Positions 26,446 to 35,590 of a stretch of 64,000 bases of DNA are shown piece after piece (within the stretch, counting starts at the first letter, position 1; every line of letters begins with the position of its first letter). A program made the position numbers and the translations under genes. The notes beneath the pieces were generated by a model that was given only the letters and a program-made list of their open reading frames with translations, was not told the DNA's origin and searched no databases. The stretch spans positions 4,928,501 through 4,992,500 of the forward strand of contig NZ_VFML01000001.1 in NCBI RefSeq assembly GCF_006715045.1. Direction: 5' to 3'. This DNA is from Amycolatopsis cihanbeyliensis. GTDB lineage: Bacteria; Actinomycetota; Actinomycetes; Mycobacteriales; Pseudonocardiaceae.

Positions 26446-28815
26446 TCACCACAGCCAGGGAAGCCAGGGAAGCACCGGCTCTCCCGGCTTGCCGGGCTTG
26501 CCGGGTGGTCCGGGTGGCCCCGGCCGCTCCGGTGCGCTGGTGCTCGACCCCGACGGTGCTGTCGGGGTCGGTGCCGGGGTGCTCTCCGGTGTCTTGGTGG
26601 TGCTCGGCGGCCGGGTCGCGCCGGGTGCGCCGGTAGGCTCGGTCGGTTCCGTTCCCGGTTCGGTCGAGCTCGACGTGCTCGAGGGATCGGAGGTGCCCCG
26701 GCTCGGGCCGGTGCTGGGCCCTGGGCCGGTCGTCGGCGCGCCGGCGTTCACCGGCGGGTGACCCGGCCATCGGCAGGGCAGGCCCCAGCAGTCGATCTCC
26801 ACCGACCTCGATGCGGTCGCCGAGCCCAGCGTGGCCGTCACGGTCACGTTCCGCTGGTGCTCGGTACTCGGCCTGCGGTCCACACCGACCCAGAAGTTCA
26901 GGCTGTGCCCCGGCTCGAGTTCGCCGTGGCTGGTGCAGGTCATCCCGCTGCCACCGCGGTCGCAGTCGACCGTCCAGCCACCGAGCAGCAGATGCCCCGG
27001 CCGGTCCACCTCGACCGTCACCGGCCTGGCGCTCGGCCCCTCGTTGCGCACCTCGATGGCCAGCACCGGGTGCCGGATCCAGGGGAAGAGCGGGTTCCAC
27101 ATCTGCCGCACCGAGAGGCCGACGGCGTCCTGCGGAACCGCCACCTCGACGCGAACCGAGACCCGCAGCTCGTTGCCTGCGCTCACGGTGCCGGACACCG
27201 TTCCCTGCTTGGCACCCTCCGTCGCGACCAGCCGGAACAGCAGCACGACCGACTGGCCGGGTTCGAGCCCCTCCGCCGTGCTGCAGGTGACGATGCTGGT
27301 GCCGTCGCTGCCGGGGCAGTGCACGGCGCCGGGGTCGGCGCCGTTCTGCCTCGGGGCCGGCCCGTCCAGCCGTAGCGGCGCACCGCCACCACCGAAGCCG
27401 TAGGTCTGGTCCACCGCGTGCACGCCTTCCGGCAGGGACAGGGTGGCGCTGACCGGTTCCGAGGTGCTGCCGCCTTCGTTGCGCACGGTGATCGGCAGCT
27501 CGACCGGCGGGCCACCGGGCACCAGTTCGATATCCGTGCCCGAGGGCTGCGCGGTCAGCGAGGGCGGCTCGGGCGCGGGCGACTCCGTGGGCGCCGGCGT
27601 CGTCGTGCTCGGCGCCGGTGGCGGCGGTACCGGCGGGGGCGGGGGCTCGGCGGGAGGCGGCGCCGGCTCGTCCTCGGGCGGTGGGTCCTCCTCGGGTACC
27701 GGTGGTTGCTGCGGTTCCGGCTGCGGCGGCTGGGGTGGTGGCTGCTGCTCCGGTTCCTCCGGGGCGGGCACCTGCACGGTGGGCTGCTCCGCGGCGGCCG
27801 GGATCTCCTGCTCCCCACCACCCGCGGCGAGCCCGAGGGCCACCGCCGCGGCCAGGGCGACCCCGGAGGCCGCGACCCCGAGGAACTGGCGTGGTCCGGC
27901 GGCCGCGGCCCCGGCGGCGCCACCGGCCCCACCGGAACCGCCCGCGGCGCCGGCGCCCGCCGCGGCGGCACCCGCCGTGGCCGCGGTGGCGGCCGTGGCC
28001 TTGGCCGCGCCGGTGAGACTCAGGTAGGCGAACACCGCGCCGCCCAGCACCAGCGGGGCGACCACGGAGCGCAGCGCGCCGTTCACATCGGCCAGTTCCG
28101 CGGCCAGGGCGCGGCACCGGTCGCATTCGTCCAGGTGCGTCTCGACCTGGGCACGTTCCCGTTTCGACAGACCGTCCCTCGTCCAGGCGCCGAGCCGGTC
28201 CGCGGTGGCCCGGCAGCGGGCGGCGGTGGTCTCGGCGAGATGGACCTGCAGGTACGCCTGGCGCAGCCCCTCGCGTGCGCGGTAGGCGAGGGCGGACACA
28301 CCGTTGGCGGTCAGCCCGAGCAGCGGCGCGACCTCGGCCGGGGACTGCTGCTCGATCTCGGTGTGCCAGAGCACGGCCTGCCAGCGTTCCGGCAGCCGGG
28401 CGAAGGCCTTGGCGGCCATGGTGCGTTCCAGCCCGGCCAGCGCGGTGTCGGAGAACGGCACCGTCAGCGCCTCGGCGGCGGGACCGCCGACCTCGGCCAT
28501 GTCCTCGTTCAGGTCGACCCTGCGGTCCTTGCGCGTCTTGTCGTAGGCGGTGTGCCGCAACGCGGTGAGCAGGTAGGCGCGGAAGGCGGTGTCCGGCCCC
28601 TTCCCTGCCCGCAGCGTCTCCAGCACCTTGGAGAAGGCGTCGGACACCAGGTCGTCGGCCTCCGCGGAGGACCTGGCGAGCTGGCGGGCGAGGTTGTACG
28701 CGGCCGAGACGTGACGTTCGTACAACGTCCCGTACGCCGTCAACTCCCCGCCGCGCACCGAGGCGATCAGCTCGGCGTCGCTATGGCCGCTCAGATCGGC
28801 GGGAACGGTGGACAC
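26446..28815 (-). CDS. ECF sigma factor fused to anti-sigma, membrane and surface domains
   Basis: 789 residues from GTG 28815, preceded by AGGAGGAG. In order: sigma region 2 (about 30-98, LYERHVSAAYNLARQ, AEADDLVSDAFSKVLETL), sigma region 4 (130-190, LPERWQAVLWHTEIEQQSPAEVA), a zinc-finger of the anti-sigma type (H227-x3-C231-x2-C234), hydrophobic spans at about 252-270 and 311-333, a Pro/Glu-rich linker to about 430, two Ig/DUF11-like beta domains to about 690, and a Ser/Thr/Pro tail ending in collagen-like GPPGPPGKPGKPGEP. This layout matches the ECF groups with a large C-terminal extension (ECF53-like, from memory). The sigma part would be held at the membrane with its own regulator, a design for sensing the outside. 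Confidence 0.85.
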   Translation of the reverse strand: MSTVPADLSGHSDAELIASVRGGELTAYGTLYERHVSAAYNLARQLARSSAEADDLVSDAFSKVLETLRAGKGPDTAFRAYLLTALRHTAYDKTRKDRRVDLNEDMAEVGGPAAEALTVPFSDTALAGLERTMAAKAFARLPERWQAVLWHTEIEQQSPAEVAPLLGLTANGVSALAYRAREGLRQAYLQVHLAETTAARCRATADRLGAWTRDGLSKRERAQVETHLDECDRCRALAAELADVNGALRSVVAPLVLGGAVFAYLSLTGAAKATAATAATAGAAAAGAGAAGGSGGAGGAAGAAAAGPRQFLGVAASGVALAAAVALGLAAGGGEQEIPAAAEQPTVQVPAPEEPEQQPPPQPPQPEPQQPPVPEEDPPPEDEPAPPPAEPPPPPVPPPPAPSTTTPAPTESPAPEPPSLTAQPSGTDIELVPGGPPVELPITVRNEGGSTSEPVSATLSLPEGVHAVDQTYGFGGGGAPLRLDGPAPRQNGADPGAVHCPGSDGTSIVTCSTAEGLEPGQSVVLLFRLVATEGAKQGTVSGTVSAGNELRVSVRVEVAVPQDAVGLSVRQMWNPLFPWIRHPVLAIEVRNEGPSARPVTVEVDRPGHLLLGGWTVDCDRGGSGMTCTSHGELEPGHSLNFWVGVDRRPSTEHQRNVTVTATLGSATASRSVEIDCWGLPCRWPGHPPVNAGAPTTGPGPSTGPSRGTSDPSSTSSSTEPGTEPTEPTGAPGATRPPSTTKTPESTPAPTPTAPSGSSTSAPERPGPPGPPGKPGKPGEPVLPWLPWLW

Positions 28816-29048
28816 GGACTCCTCCTGCCTGGGGCTCGACGGCTGCAACCGTCACTCAGTACCCCGACTTCGCGCAGCGACCAGTGTGACGGACACTGAG
28901 AGCAACGTCACCTCGCGGGCCACCGGATAGCCCGGAGGGCGCAACCGGTTCACCCATCTCTTGGCAATATCCCGTCACGAGTTGCGATCACTGCCGTCCC
29001 TCGGTGCGAAGAGTCGGTGAAGGTGACAGCGGGAAAGGGCGGTTGTTC
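28816..29048. promoter_or_regulatory. 233-bp divergent gap between the sigma factor and the GGDEF-like gene
   Basis: No gene or RNA seen. It includes the AGGAGGAG ribosome site of the sigma-factor gene and presumably promoters in both directions, but I could not pick out hexamers I trust. An ECF factor that controls itself would have its target site here. Confidence 0.35.
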
Positions 29049-29909
29049 GTGGAGGTTCCGGCTACCGGCGCGCCGCGCGGCGAAGACGGCGAACACGCGG
29101 GAGCTGGGCGGGTGGCCCTCGACCGGGCGCGCCAGGACAGTTCACTGCGGGTGCTCCGGGCTCGTTGGCGCACCGCCAGTCTCGCCGCCGGCTGGCGCGC
29201 GCCAAGCGACTGGGCGTTGCCCGAGGTCGACGGCGTCTGCGCCGCCGTGCTGTCCGGCGGTGGGCCGGAGGACGCCCTCGCCGGGCTCGGCAGGGCACGG
29301 GCCGAGGCCGGTGCCGGGCTGGCCGAGACACTGACCGACCTGGCCGCGCTGCACGCGGTACTCGAGCAACCCGGTTCGGCCGATGGGTTCGTTGCCCCGG
29401 ACGTGGACGCCACCCCGGCGCGGCTACTCAGAGTTACCGCGGTGGCCTGGGCGGACGTGGTATTCGAACAGCTCACCGTGGCCGAGGTGACCGACGCGCT
29501 CACCGGGCTGCCGACCGCGGCCTACCTGCGCACCAGGATGGCCGAGCTGTACCGCCAGGCCGCGCGGGACGGCGGAACCCCGGCCGACGGTTTCGTGCTG
29601 CTGGTGGTGTCCATGGACTTCGGGGAGGCGGCGGGCTGGTCCCGGTTGACCGGCATGATCCTGGCCGCGGACGCGCTGCGGCTGTGTTTCGACGGCGGGG
29701 AGAGCCTGGCCGCGATCGGGCCGTCGACGGTGGCGGCGTTGGTGCCGAGAGAGGACGGCGTCGCCAGCCGTGCGGTGTCCCTGCGCCGTGAGCTGACCGA
29801 GCGGCTGGCCATCGACCGGCAGTTGTCCGAGGTGGGCAGGCCGCGGATCAGCGCGGTACGGTTGCCCACCACCCACGAGGCGGCATGTGACCTGCTCGCA
29901 CGCTTGTAG
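29049..29909 (+). CDS. protein with degenerate GGDEF-like domain
   Basis: 286 residues. The first 140 are helical and Ala/Leu-rich, without a recognised domain. At about 155 the segment TDALTGLPTAAYLRTRMAELYRQA matches the opening of GGDEF domains (D.LTGL.NR..F...L), and beta segments such as FVLLVVSMDF follow. The G-G-D-E-F active-site loop is absent, so it is unlikely to make cyclic-di-GMP; it could bind a nucleotide or act as a regulator. Start uncertain: GTG 29049 has AAAGGGCGG before it; the frame opens at GTG 29004. It diverges from the fused sigma factor, perhaps sharing its regulation. Confidence 0.65.
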   Translation: MEVPATGAPRGEDGEHAGAGRVALDRARQDSSLRVLRARWRTASLAAGWRAPSDWALPEVDGVCAAVLSGGGPEDALAGLGRARAEAGAGLAETLTDLAALHAVLEQPGSADGFVAPDVDATPARLLRVTAVAWADVVFEQLTVAEVTDALTGLPTAAYLRTRMAELYRQAARDGGTPADGFVLLVVSMDFGEAAGWSRLTGMILAADALRLCFDGGESLAAIGPSTVAALVPREDGVASRAVSLRRELTERLAIDRQLSEVGRPRISAVRLPTTHEAACDLLARL

Positions 29910-29967
29910 CGCCGCGGAGTTGGGGGCAAGTGCCGCCGATGATGTTGTTTCGTGATTTCCTGATGCG

Positions 29968-31350
29968 GTGAGCAAGCTAACCGCCCGGCCCGCGCAGCCT
30001 CGCCTTGCGCTGCGCGCCTCGCTCGGACGGCTCTCCATGCGCCCGCGGTCCATGGTGCTGCTCGTGGCCGTTCCGTTACTTACCGTTGTCGCCGGCGTCG
30101 TCGGCTGGCTGCTGGACTGGCGGCTCGGGGTGGACAGCGCGGTGTACCGCGCGGGCGCACTGACCCTGCTGCACGGCGAACCGCTGTACGAGGCCAACAC
30201 CCTCGGCCCGGAGCCGTGGTGGGCGCTGCTGCCGTTCACCTACCCGCCGACCGCCGCGCTGCTGTTCGTGCCGCTGGCCGTGCTGCCGATCCAGGTGGCC
30301 TGGGGCGTGATCGCGGCGGTGTCGATCCTGGCCATGGCGCTGGTGATCAGGGTGGCCATCGGCGCGCTGCCGAGGCCGGCGGGCGACCTGTCGCGGTGGG
30401 CCTCGCCCGCCCGCGCGACGCTGATCTTCTCCCTGGTGTTCCTCGGGCTGGAGCCGGTGTGGCGCACGCTGTTCCTCGGGCAGATCAATCTGATCCTGAT
30501 GGCGCTGGTGATGCTGGACGTGCTGGTGATCAGCGCGCGCGGTTCCCGCTCGGAAGACCACAGCGGCGCGAAGCGGCACCGTTTGGGCGGGGTGCTGGTC
30601 GGGGTGGCGACGGCGGTGAAGCTGACCCCGGCCGTGTTCATCGCGCACCTGCTGTTCACCGGCCGGTGGCGGGACGCGCTGCGCGCGGTCGGCACGTTCT
30701 GCGGGCTGCAGGCGCTCATGTTCGCGCTGGTTCCCGCTGACGCGGCCCGGTTCTGGACGCACACGCTGTTCGACACCGGCCGGATCGGCCCGATCCACTG
30801 GGCGGGCAACCAGTCACTGAACGGGTTGCTGAACCGGATCACCGATCTCGCGCCCTGGGCCTCGACCGTCGCGCTCGGCATCGGGGTGCTGCTGGCCGGC
30901 CCCGCGATCTGGCTGATGCTGCGGTTCCACCGGCGCGGCCAGTCGCTGGCGGCCTTGCTGGTGACGGCGTTCTACGTGCTGCTGGCCTCGCCGGTGTCCT
31001 GGTCGCACCACTGGGTGTGGGCGGTGCCGCTGATCGTGCTGCTGGTGTCCCGGCTGCCGCAGACCACGCCCGCCACGGCCTGGAAACACTGGCTCGCCGC
31101 GGGCGGGGTGATCGCGGTATTCCTCAGCTGCGTGCTGCTGGTACTGCCGAACGGGCGCAATATCGAGCTGCACTGGCAGTTCTGGCAGAACGTGCTCGGC
31201 AACGCCTACATCCTGGTGCCGCTGGTGCTGATCGCCGCGCTCGCCGCCCGGCACCTGTTGCGGCGCGCGCGGGCCCGGCGGGGGACGGCCGGACCGCCGG
31301 AGATCGAGAACCAGCACGACGAGCATGTCGACGCGACGCCTGCCCGCTGA
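29968..31350 (+). CDS. GT87-family (DUF2029) mannosyltransferase-like membrane protein
   Basis: 460 residues with about 10-12 spans. An early acidic loop (LGVDSAVYRAGAL, with Asp) after span 1 and FTYPPTAALLF are typical of GT87/GT-C enzymes that use polyprenyl-phosphate mannose outside the membrane; VGVATAVKLTPAVF is another family block. Together with the next gene it forms a tandem pair. Such enzymes add alpha-1,2-mannose to lipomannan/arabinomannan. GTG 29968; its 3' end overlaps the paralogue by 26 nt. Confidence 0.85.
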   Translation: MSKLTARPAQPRLALRASLGRLSMRPRSMVLLVAVPLLTVVAGVVGWLLDWRLGVDSAVYRAGALTLLHGEPLYEANTLGPEPWWALLPFTYPPTAALLFVPLAVLPIQVAWGVIAAVSILAMALVIRVAIGALPRPAGDLSRWASPARATLIFSLVFLGLEPVWRTLFLGQINLILMALVMLDVLVISARGSRSEDHSGAKRHRLGGVLVGVATAVKLTPAVFIAHLLFTGRWRDALRAVGTFCGLQALMFALVPADAARFWTHTLFDTGRIGPIHWAGNQSLNGLLNRITDLAPWASTVALGIGVLLAGPAIWLMLRFHRRGQSLAALLVTAFYVLLASPVSWSHHWVWAVPLIVLLVSRLPQTTPATAWKHWLAAGGVIAVFLSCVLLVLPNGRNIELHWQFWQNVLGNAYILVPLVLIAALAARHLLRRARARRGTAGPPEIENQHDEHVDATPAR

Positions 31351-32524
31351 GTTCCGGCCGGGTGGGCTGTCCCGCGGCAGGCTGTCGGTCGGCCTGCTGG
31401 TGGCGGTCGCGCTGGCGGTGGGGGTCCTCGCCTGGCTGACGGGCTGGCGGCTGGGTGCCGACGCCGAGGTGTACCGGGCGGGGGCGCTCACCTTCCTGCA
31501 CGGCGACCCGCTGTACATCGCCGAGCGGCTGGCCACCCTGCCGTCCTGGGTCTCGCTGCCGTTCACCTACCCGCCGGCCGCGGCCCTGCTGTTCGTCCCG
31601 CTCGCCGCGCTGCCGCCGGGCCTGTGCTGGGGCCTGGTCACCGCGTCCTCGGTACTCGCGCTGACCCTGGTCGTCCGGAGCTGCCTGCGTACCGGTGCCC
31701 GGCGGCTACCGGGCGCCTTCGCGGTGGCCGGGCTGAGCCTGCTCGCGCTCGCGCTGGAGCCGGTGTGGAAGACGCTGTTCCTCGGTCAGGTCAACCTGCT
31801 GCTGATGGCGCTGGTGGTGCTGGATGTGCTGGTGCTCTGCGCCCGGGGCTCCAGGTGGTCCGGGGTGCTGGTCGGGGTGGCCGCCGCGGTGAAGCTGACC
31901 CCGTTGATCTTCCTGCCGCACCTGCTGTTCACCGGCAGGTGGCGGGCGGCGCTGCGCGGCCTCGGCACCTTCGCGGGCCTGCAGGGCCTGATGTTCCTCC
32001 TCATGCCGGCCGACGCCGGCCGGTACTGGGCCGAGGCGGCCAGCGACCCCGAGCGGGTGGGCGCGGTGCACTGGATCTTCAACCAGTCGCTGAACGGCAT
32101 GGTCAGCCGGGCCACCGGGTTGGCGCCGTGGTCGCTCGGCGCCGCGGTCGGGATCGCGGCCCTGCTCGCGGTGCCGGCGATCTGGCTGGTGGTGCGGCTG
32201 CACCGGCGCGGGGAGACGGCGGCGGCGCTGCTGGTAACGGCGTTCTACGCGCTGCTGGCCTCGCCGGTGTCCTGGTCGCACCACTGGGTGTGGGCGGTAC
32301 CACTGATCGTGCTGCTGCTGACCCGCGGCCGGACCTGGTGGGCGCTGGCCGTCACCGCCTTCTTCGCCAGCGCGGTGATCATGTTCGTGCCGAACGGTGG
32401 CAGGGCCGAGTTCGGCTGGGGTCCGGTGGCGTTCGTGCTCGGCAACGCCTACGTGCTGGCAGTGGTGCTCGGCATACTCGGCCTGGCCGCCCGCGAGTGG
32501 CACCGCGACCGCGCTCTACTCTGA
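31325..32524 (+). CDS. GT87-family (DUF2029) mannosyltransferase-like membrane protein (paralogue)
   Basis: 399 residues, also about 10-12 spans. It shares with the previous gene the YRAGALTFLHGDPLY loop, FTYPPAAALLFVPL, VGVAAAVKLTPLIFLPH and SPVSWSHHWVWAVPLIVLL segments, so the pair arose by duplication. Differences in the loops suggest different acceptors or linkages. ATG 31325 lies inside the end of the upstream gene, so translation is coupled. purK follows 7 nt later. Confidence 0.84.
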   Translation: MSTRRLPAEFRPGGLSRGRLSVGLLVAVALAVGVLAWLTGWRLGADAEVYRAGALTFLHGDPLYIAERLATLPSWVSLPFTYPPAAALLFVPLAALPPGLCWGLVTASSVLALTLVVRSCLRTGARRLPGAFAVAGLSLLALALEPVWKTLFLGQVNLLLMALVVLDVLVLCARGSRWSGVLVGVAAAVKLTPLIFLPHLLFTGRWRAALRGLGTFAGLQGLMFLLMPADAGRYWAEAASDPERVGAVHWIFNQSLNGMVSRATGLAPWSLGAAVGIAALLAVPAIWLVVRLHRRGETAAALLVTAFYALLASPVSWSHHWVWAVPLIVLLLTRGRTWWALAVTAFFASAVIMFVPNGGRAEFGWGPVAFVLGNAYVLAVVLGILGLAAREWHRDRALL

Positions 32525-32531
32525 ACAGGCT

Positions 32532-33716
32532 ATGGATATTCGAACCGGTCTTCCCGTGGTCGGCATGGTCGGCGGCGGCCAGCTGGCCAGGATGACGCAC
32601 CAGGCCGCGATCTCCCTCGGCCAGTCGCTCCGGGTGCTCGCCGCGGGCGAGAACGACTCGGCCGGGCTGGTCGCCGGCGAGGTGGTGCAGGGCCTGCACA
32701 CCGACCTGGACGCGCTGCGTTCCTTCGCCCGCGGCGTCGACGTGCTCACCTTCGACCACGAGCACGTCCCCGGCGAGCACCTGCGCGCGCTGGCCGCCGA
32801 GGGGGTCGTGGTCCGGCCGGGTCCGGATGCCCTGCGGCATGCCCAGGACAAGCTGGTGATGCGGGAACGCCTCGCCGCGCTGGGTGTACCCGGGCCCGCG
32901 TTCGAGCCGGTGTCCGCCGTGGAGGACGCGCTGAAGTTCGGCGCGGAACAGGGCTGGCCGGTGGTGCTGAAGGCGGCCCGCGGCGGCTACGACGGGCGTG
33001 GCGTGTGGATGCTGGACTCCGAGCGGCAGGCAGGGGAGCTGATCCCGGAGCTGCTCGCCGCGGGGACACCGCTGCTGGTCGAGGCCAGGGTGGACATGCG
33101 GCGCGAGCTGGCCGCGCTGGTCGCCCGCTCACCGTTCGGGCAGGGCGCCGCCTGGCCGGTGGTGGAGACCGTGCAGTCCGGCGGGATCAACACCGAGGTG
33201 CTCGCCCCGGCCCCTGACCTGGACCCGGACGGGCAGCAGCGTGCCCAGGAACTGGCCCTGCGGGTCGCCGCCGAGCTCGAGGTGGTCGGCGTGCTCGCGG
33301 TGGAGCTGTTCGAGACGGCGGACGGCCTGCTGGTCAACGAGCTGGCGATGCGCCCGCACAACTCCGGGCACTGGACCATGGACGGGGCACGGACCTCGCA
33401 GTTCGAGCAGCATCTCCGGGCCGTGCTGGACTATCCCCTCGGCCTGACGGACCCGATCGCGCCCGCCTGCGTGATGGCCAACGTGCTCGGCGCGCCCACC
33501 GCGCCGGAGATGGGGCCGGACGAGCGGCTGCACCACCTGTTCGCCCGGTATCCGGAGGCGCGGGTGCATTCCTACGGGAAGGCGGAGCGGCCGGGGCGCA
33601 AACTGGGGCACGTGAACCTGGCGGGGGAGCGGATGCCGGAGCTGCGCGAGCGTGCCCGGCTGGCCGCGCACTGGTTGTCCCACGCGGAATGGCTGGACGG
33701 CTACCAGATCCACTAG
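32532..33716 (+). CDS. purK: N5-carboxyaminoimidazole ribonucleotide synthetase
   Basis: 394 residues, complete ATP-grasp enzyme. It opens [13 protein letters not shown] and contains [17 protein letters not shown] (ATP loop), [17 protein letters not shown] and the C-terminal [28 protein letters not shown] (metal/ATP residues, given in part by its key Arg-Pro-His-Asn-Ser-Gly-His). It carboxylates AIR to N5-CAIR with bicarbonate and ATP in purine synthesis. purE follows 22 nt later, as in M. tuberculosis. Confidence 0.95.
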   Translation: MDIRTGLPVVGMVGGGQLARMTHQAAISLGQSLRVLAAGENDSAGLVAGEVVQGLHTDLDALRSFARGVDVLTFDHEHVPGEHLRALAAEGVVVRPGPDALRHAQDKLVMRERLAALGVPGPAFEPVSAVEDALKFGAEQGWPVVLKAARGGYDGRGVWMLDSERQAGELIPELLAAGTPLLVEARVDMRRELAALVARSPFGQGAAWPVVETVQSGGINTEVLAPAPDLDPDGQQRAQELALRVAAELEVVGVLAVELFETADGLLVNELAMRPHNSGHWTMDGARTSQFEQHLRAVLDYPLGLTDPIAPACVMANVLGAPTAPEMGPDERLHHLFARYPEARVHSYGKAERPGRKLGHVNLAGERMPELRERARLAAHWLSHAEWLDGYQIH

Positions 33717-33738
33717 GGATTACGGCGGAAGGTTGAGG

Positions 33739-34245
33739 ATGACCGAGCAGGGCGCGCCGGTGGTCGGCGTGATCATGGGCAGCGACTCGGACTGGCCGGT
33801 GCTGGAGGCCGCGGGCAAGGCGCTGGAGGAGTTCGAGGTGCCGTACGAGGTCGGCGTCTACTCGGCACACCGCACCCCGCAGCGCATGCTCGACTACGCA
33901 GGCTCGGCCGCCGAGCGGGGGATCCGGGTGATCATCGCGGGCGCCGGCGGGGCCGCGCACCTGCCCGGGATGGTGGCCTCGGCCACGGTGCTGCCGGTGA
34001 TCGGGGTGCCGGTGCCGCTGAAGTACCTGGACGGGCTGGACTCGTTGCTGTCCATCGTGCAGATGCCTGCCGGGGTGCCGGTGGCCACCGTGTCGGTCGG
34101 TGGGGCGCGCAACGCCGGCCTGCTCGCCGTGCGCATCCTCGCGGCCGCCGACGAGACCCTGCGCTCCCGGATGGCCGACTTCCAGTCCGATCTTGCCCGG
34201 CTGGTCCTGGACAAGGACACCGCCCTCCGCTCCCGCCTGGGGTGA
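33739..34245 (+). CDS. purE: N5-carboxyaminoimidazole ribonucleotide mutase
   Basis: 168 residues. [18 protein letters not shown], the catalytic SAHRTPQRM and [14 protein letters not shown] are the PurE substrate and octamer-core motifs, so this is class I (N5-CAIR mutase), matching the PurK next to it. ATG 33739 is preceded by a GGAAGGTTGAGG ribosome site. It completes the two-step conversion of AIR to CAIR. Confidence 0.95.
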   Translation: MTEQGAPVVGVIMGSDSDWPVLEAAGKALEEFEVPYEVGVYSAHRTPQRMLDYAGSAAERGIRVIIAGAGGAAHLPGMVASATVLPVIGVPVPLKYLDGLDSLLSIVQMPAGVPVATVSVGGARNAGLLAVRILAAADETLRSRMADFQSDLARLVLDKDTALRSRLG

Positions 34246-34364
34246 CCTCGCTTACGCCCACGGTCGGGTGATGCGGGGAAGAACACAGCGGGAATGGGAG
34301 GACGTCCGAGTAAACGACCGCTAACATCGGGGTCGGACATCCATGCGCGAGAAAGGTGACGCGG

Positions 34365-35525
34365 GTGACTGACGGCGCCGGGCTGTACCAGCTAGCCGAG
34401 GAGCACGAGGAGTTGCGCGCGGCCGTGCGCGCCCTCGCCGAGAAGGAGATCGCGCCCTACGCCGCCGAGGTGGACGAGCGGGAGCGTTACCCCACGGAGG
34501 CCCGCGAGGCGCTGGCGAAGTCCGGGTTCAACGCGGTGCACATCCCGGAGGAGTTCCAGGGCCAGGGTGCCGACGCGATCGCGGCCTGCATCGTGATCGA
34601 GGAGGTCGCCAGGGTGGACGCCTCGGCCTCGCTCATCCCCGCGGTGAACAAGCTCGGCACGCAGCCGATCCTGCTCTCCGCGTCCCCGGAGCTGAAGAAG
34701 CTGGTCCTGCCGTCGATCGCCGCGGGCGAGGCCTCCGCCTCGTACGCGCTTTCCGAGCGGGAGGCCGGATCGGACACCGCGTCCATGCGCACCCGCGCCC
34801 GGCTCGACGGTGACTCCTGGGTGCTCAACGGCACCAAGGCCTGGATCACCAACGCGGGTGAGTCGAGTTGGTACACCGTGATGGCGGTGACCGACCCGGA
34901 GGCGGAGAAGAAGGCGGGCGGCATCTCCGCGTTCGTGGTGCACGCCGAGGACCCCGGTTTCTCGGTCGGGCCGAAGGAGCGCAAGCTCGGCATCAAGGGC
35001 TCGCCGACCAGGGAGGTCCACTTCGAGGACTGCCGGATCCCCGCCGATCGCATCATCGGCGAGCCGGGAACCGGCCTGAAGACGGCACTGCGCACGCTGG
35101 AACACACCCGCCCGACGATCGGCGCCCAGGCGCTGGGCATTGCGCAGGGCGCACTGGACGCCAGTGTGGACTACGTCAAGGAGCGCAAGCAGTTCGGCAA
35201 GGCCATCGGCGAGTTCCAGGGCGTGCAGTTCATGCTCGCCGACATGGGCACCAAGATCGAGGCCGCCCGGCACCTGGTCTACGCCTCGGCCGCGGCCAGC
35301 GAGCGCGGGGACGAGCGCGCGTCCTTCATGGCCTCGGCGGCGAAGTCCTACGCCTCGGACATCGCCATGTCGGTGACCACCGACGCGGTGCAGTTGTTCG
35401 GCGGCGCCGGCTACACCCGCGACTTCCCGGTCGAGCGCATGATGCGAGACGCGAAGATCACTCAGATCTACGAGGGCACCAACCAGATCCAGCGCCTGGT
35501 GATGGCCCGCCAACTCCTGAAGTAA
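34365..35525 (+). CDS. acyl-CoA dehydrogenase, FadE25-like
   Basis: 386 residues, complete. YALSEREAGSD (substrate/FAD region), WITNAGESSWYTVMAV, KERKLGIKGSPT, QFGKAIGEFQGVQFMLADM, and the C-terminal DAVQLFGGAGYTRDFPVERMMRDAKITQIYEGTN with the catalytic Glu in YEGTN (quoted in pieces). It oxidises acyl-CoA to enoyl-CoA with FAD. Its closest remembered match is FadE25 of M. tuberculosis, which also follows purK-purE. GTG 34365 is chosen over GTG 34356 because GAAAGG lies 9 nt before it. The 21-bp repeat array starts 3 nt after the stop. Confidence 0.92.
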   Translation: MTDGAGLYQLAEEHEELRAAVRALAEKEIAPYAAEVDERERYPTEAREALAKSGFNAVHIPEEFQGQGADAIAACIVIEEVARVDASASLIPAVNKLGTQPILLSASPELKKLVLPSIAAGEASASYALSEREAGSDTASMRTRARLDGDSWVLNGTKAWITNAGESSWYTVMAVTDPEAEKKAGGISAFVVHAEDPGFSVGPKERKLGIKGSPTREVHFEDCRIPADRIIGEPGTGLKTALRTLEHTRPTIGAQALGIAQGALDASVDYVKERKQFGKAIGEFQGVQFMLADMGTKIEAARHLVYASAAASERGDERASFMASAAKSYASDIAMSVTTDAVQLFGGAGYTRDFPVERMMRDAKITQIYEGTNQIQRLVMARQLLK

Positions 35526-35527
35526 CC

Positions 35528-35590
35528 GAGTTTGCCGCTCATGTAGGCGTGTTGGCCGCTCATGTACCCGAGTTGGCCGTTCCCGTACGC
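35528..35590 (+). repeat. 21-bp tandem repeat, three units, at a convergent gene end
   Basis: Units begin exactly 21 nt apart at 35528, 35549 and 35570 (GAGTTTGCCGCTCATGTAGG, GTGTTGGCCGCTCATGTACC, GAGTTGGCCGTTCCCGTACG plus one C each). They span the end of the acyl-CoA dehydrogenase and enter the last codons of the convergent minus-strand gene, so its C-terminal Gly-Thr-Ala-Asn-Ser-Gly-Thr is repeat-derived. The same unit occurs at 45.6 and 62.7 kb. Confidence 0.85.
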
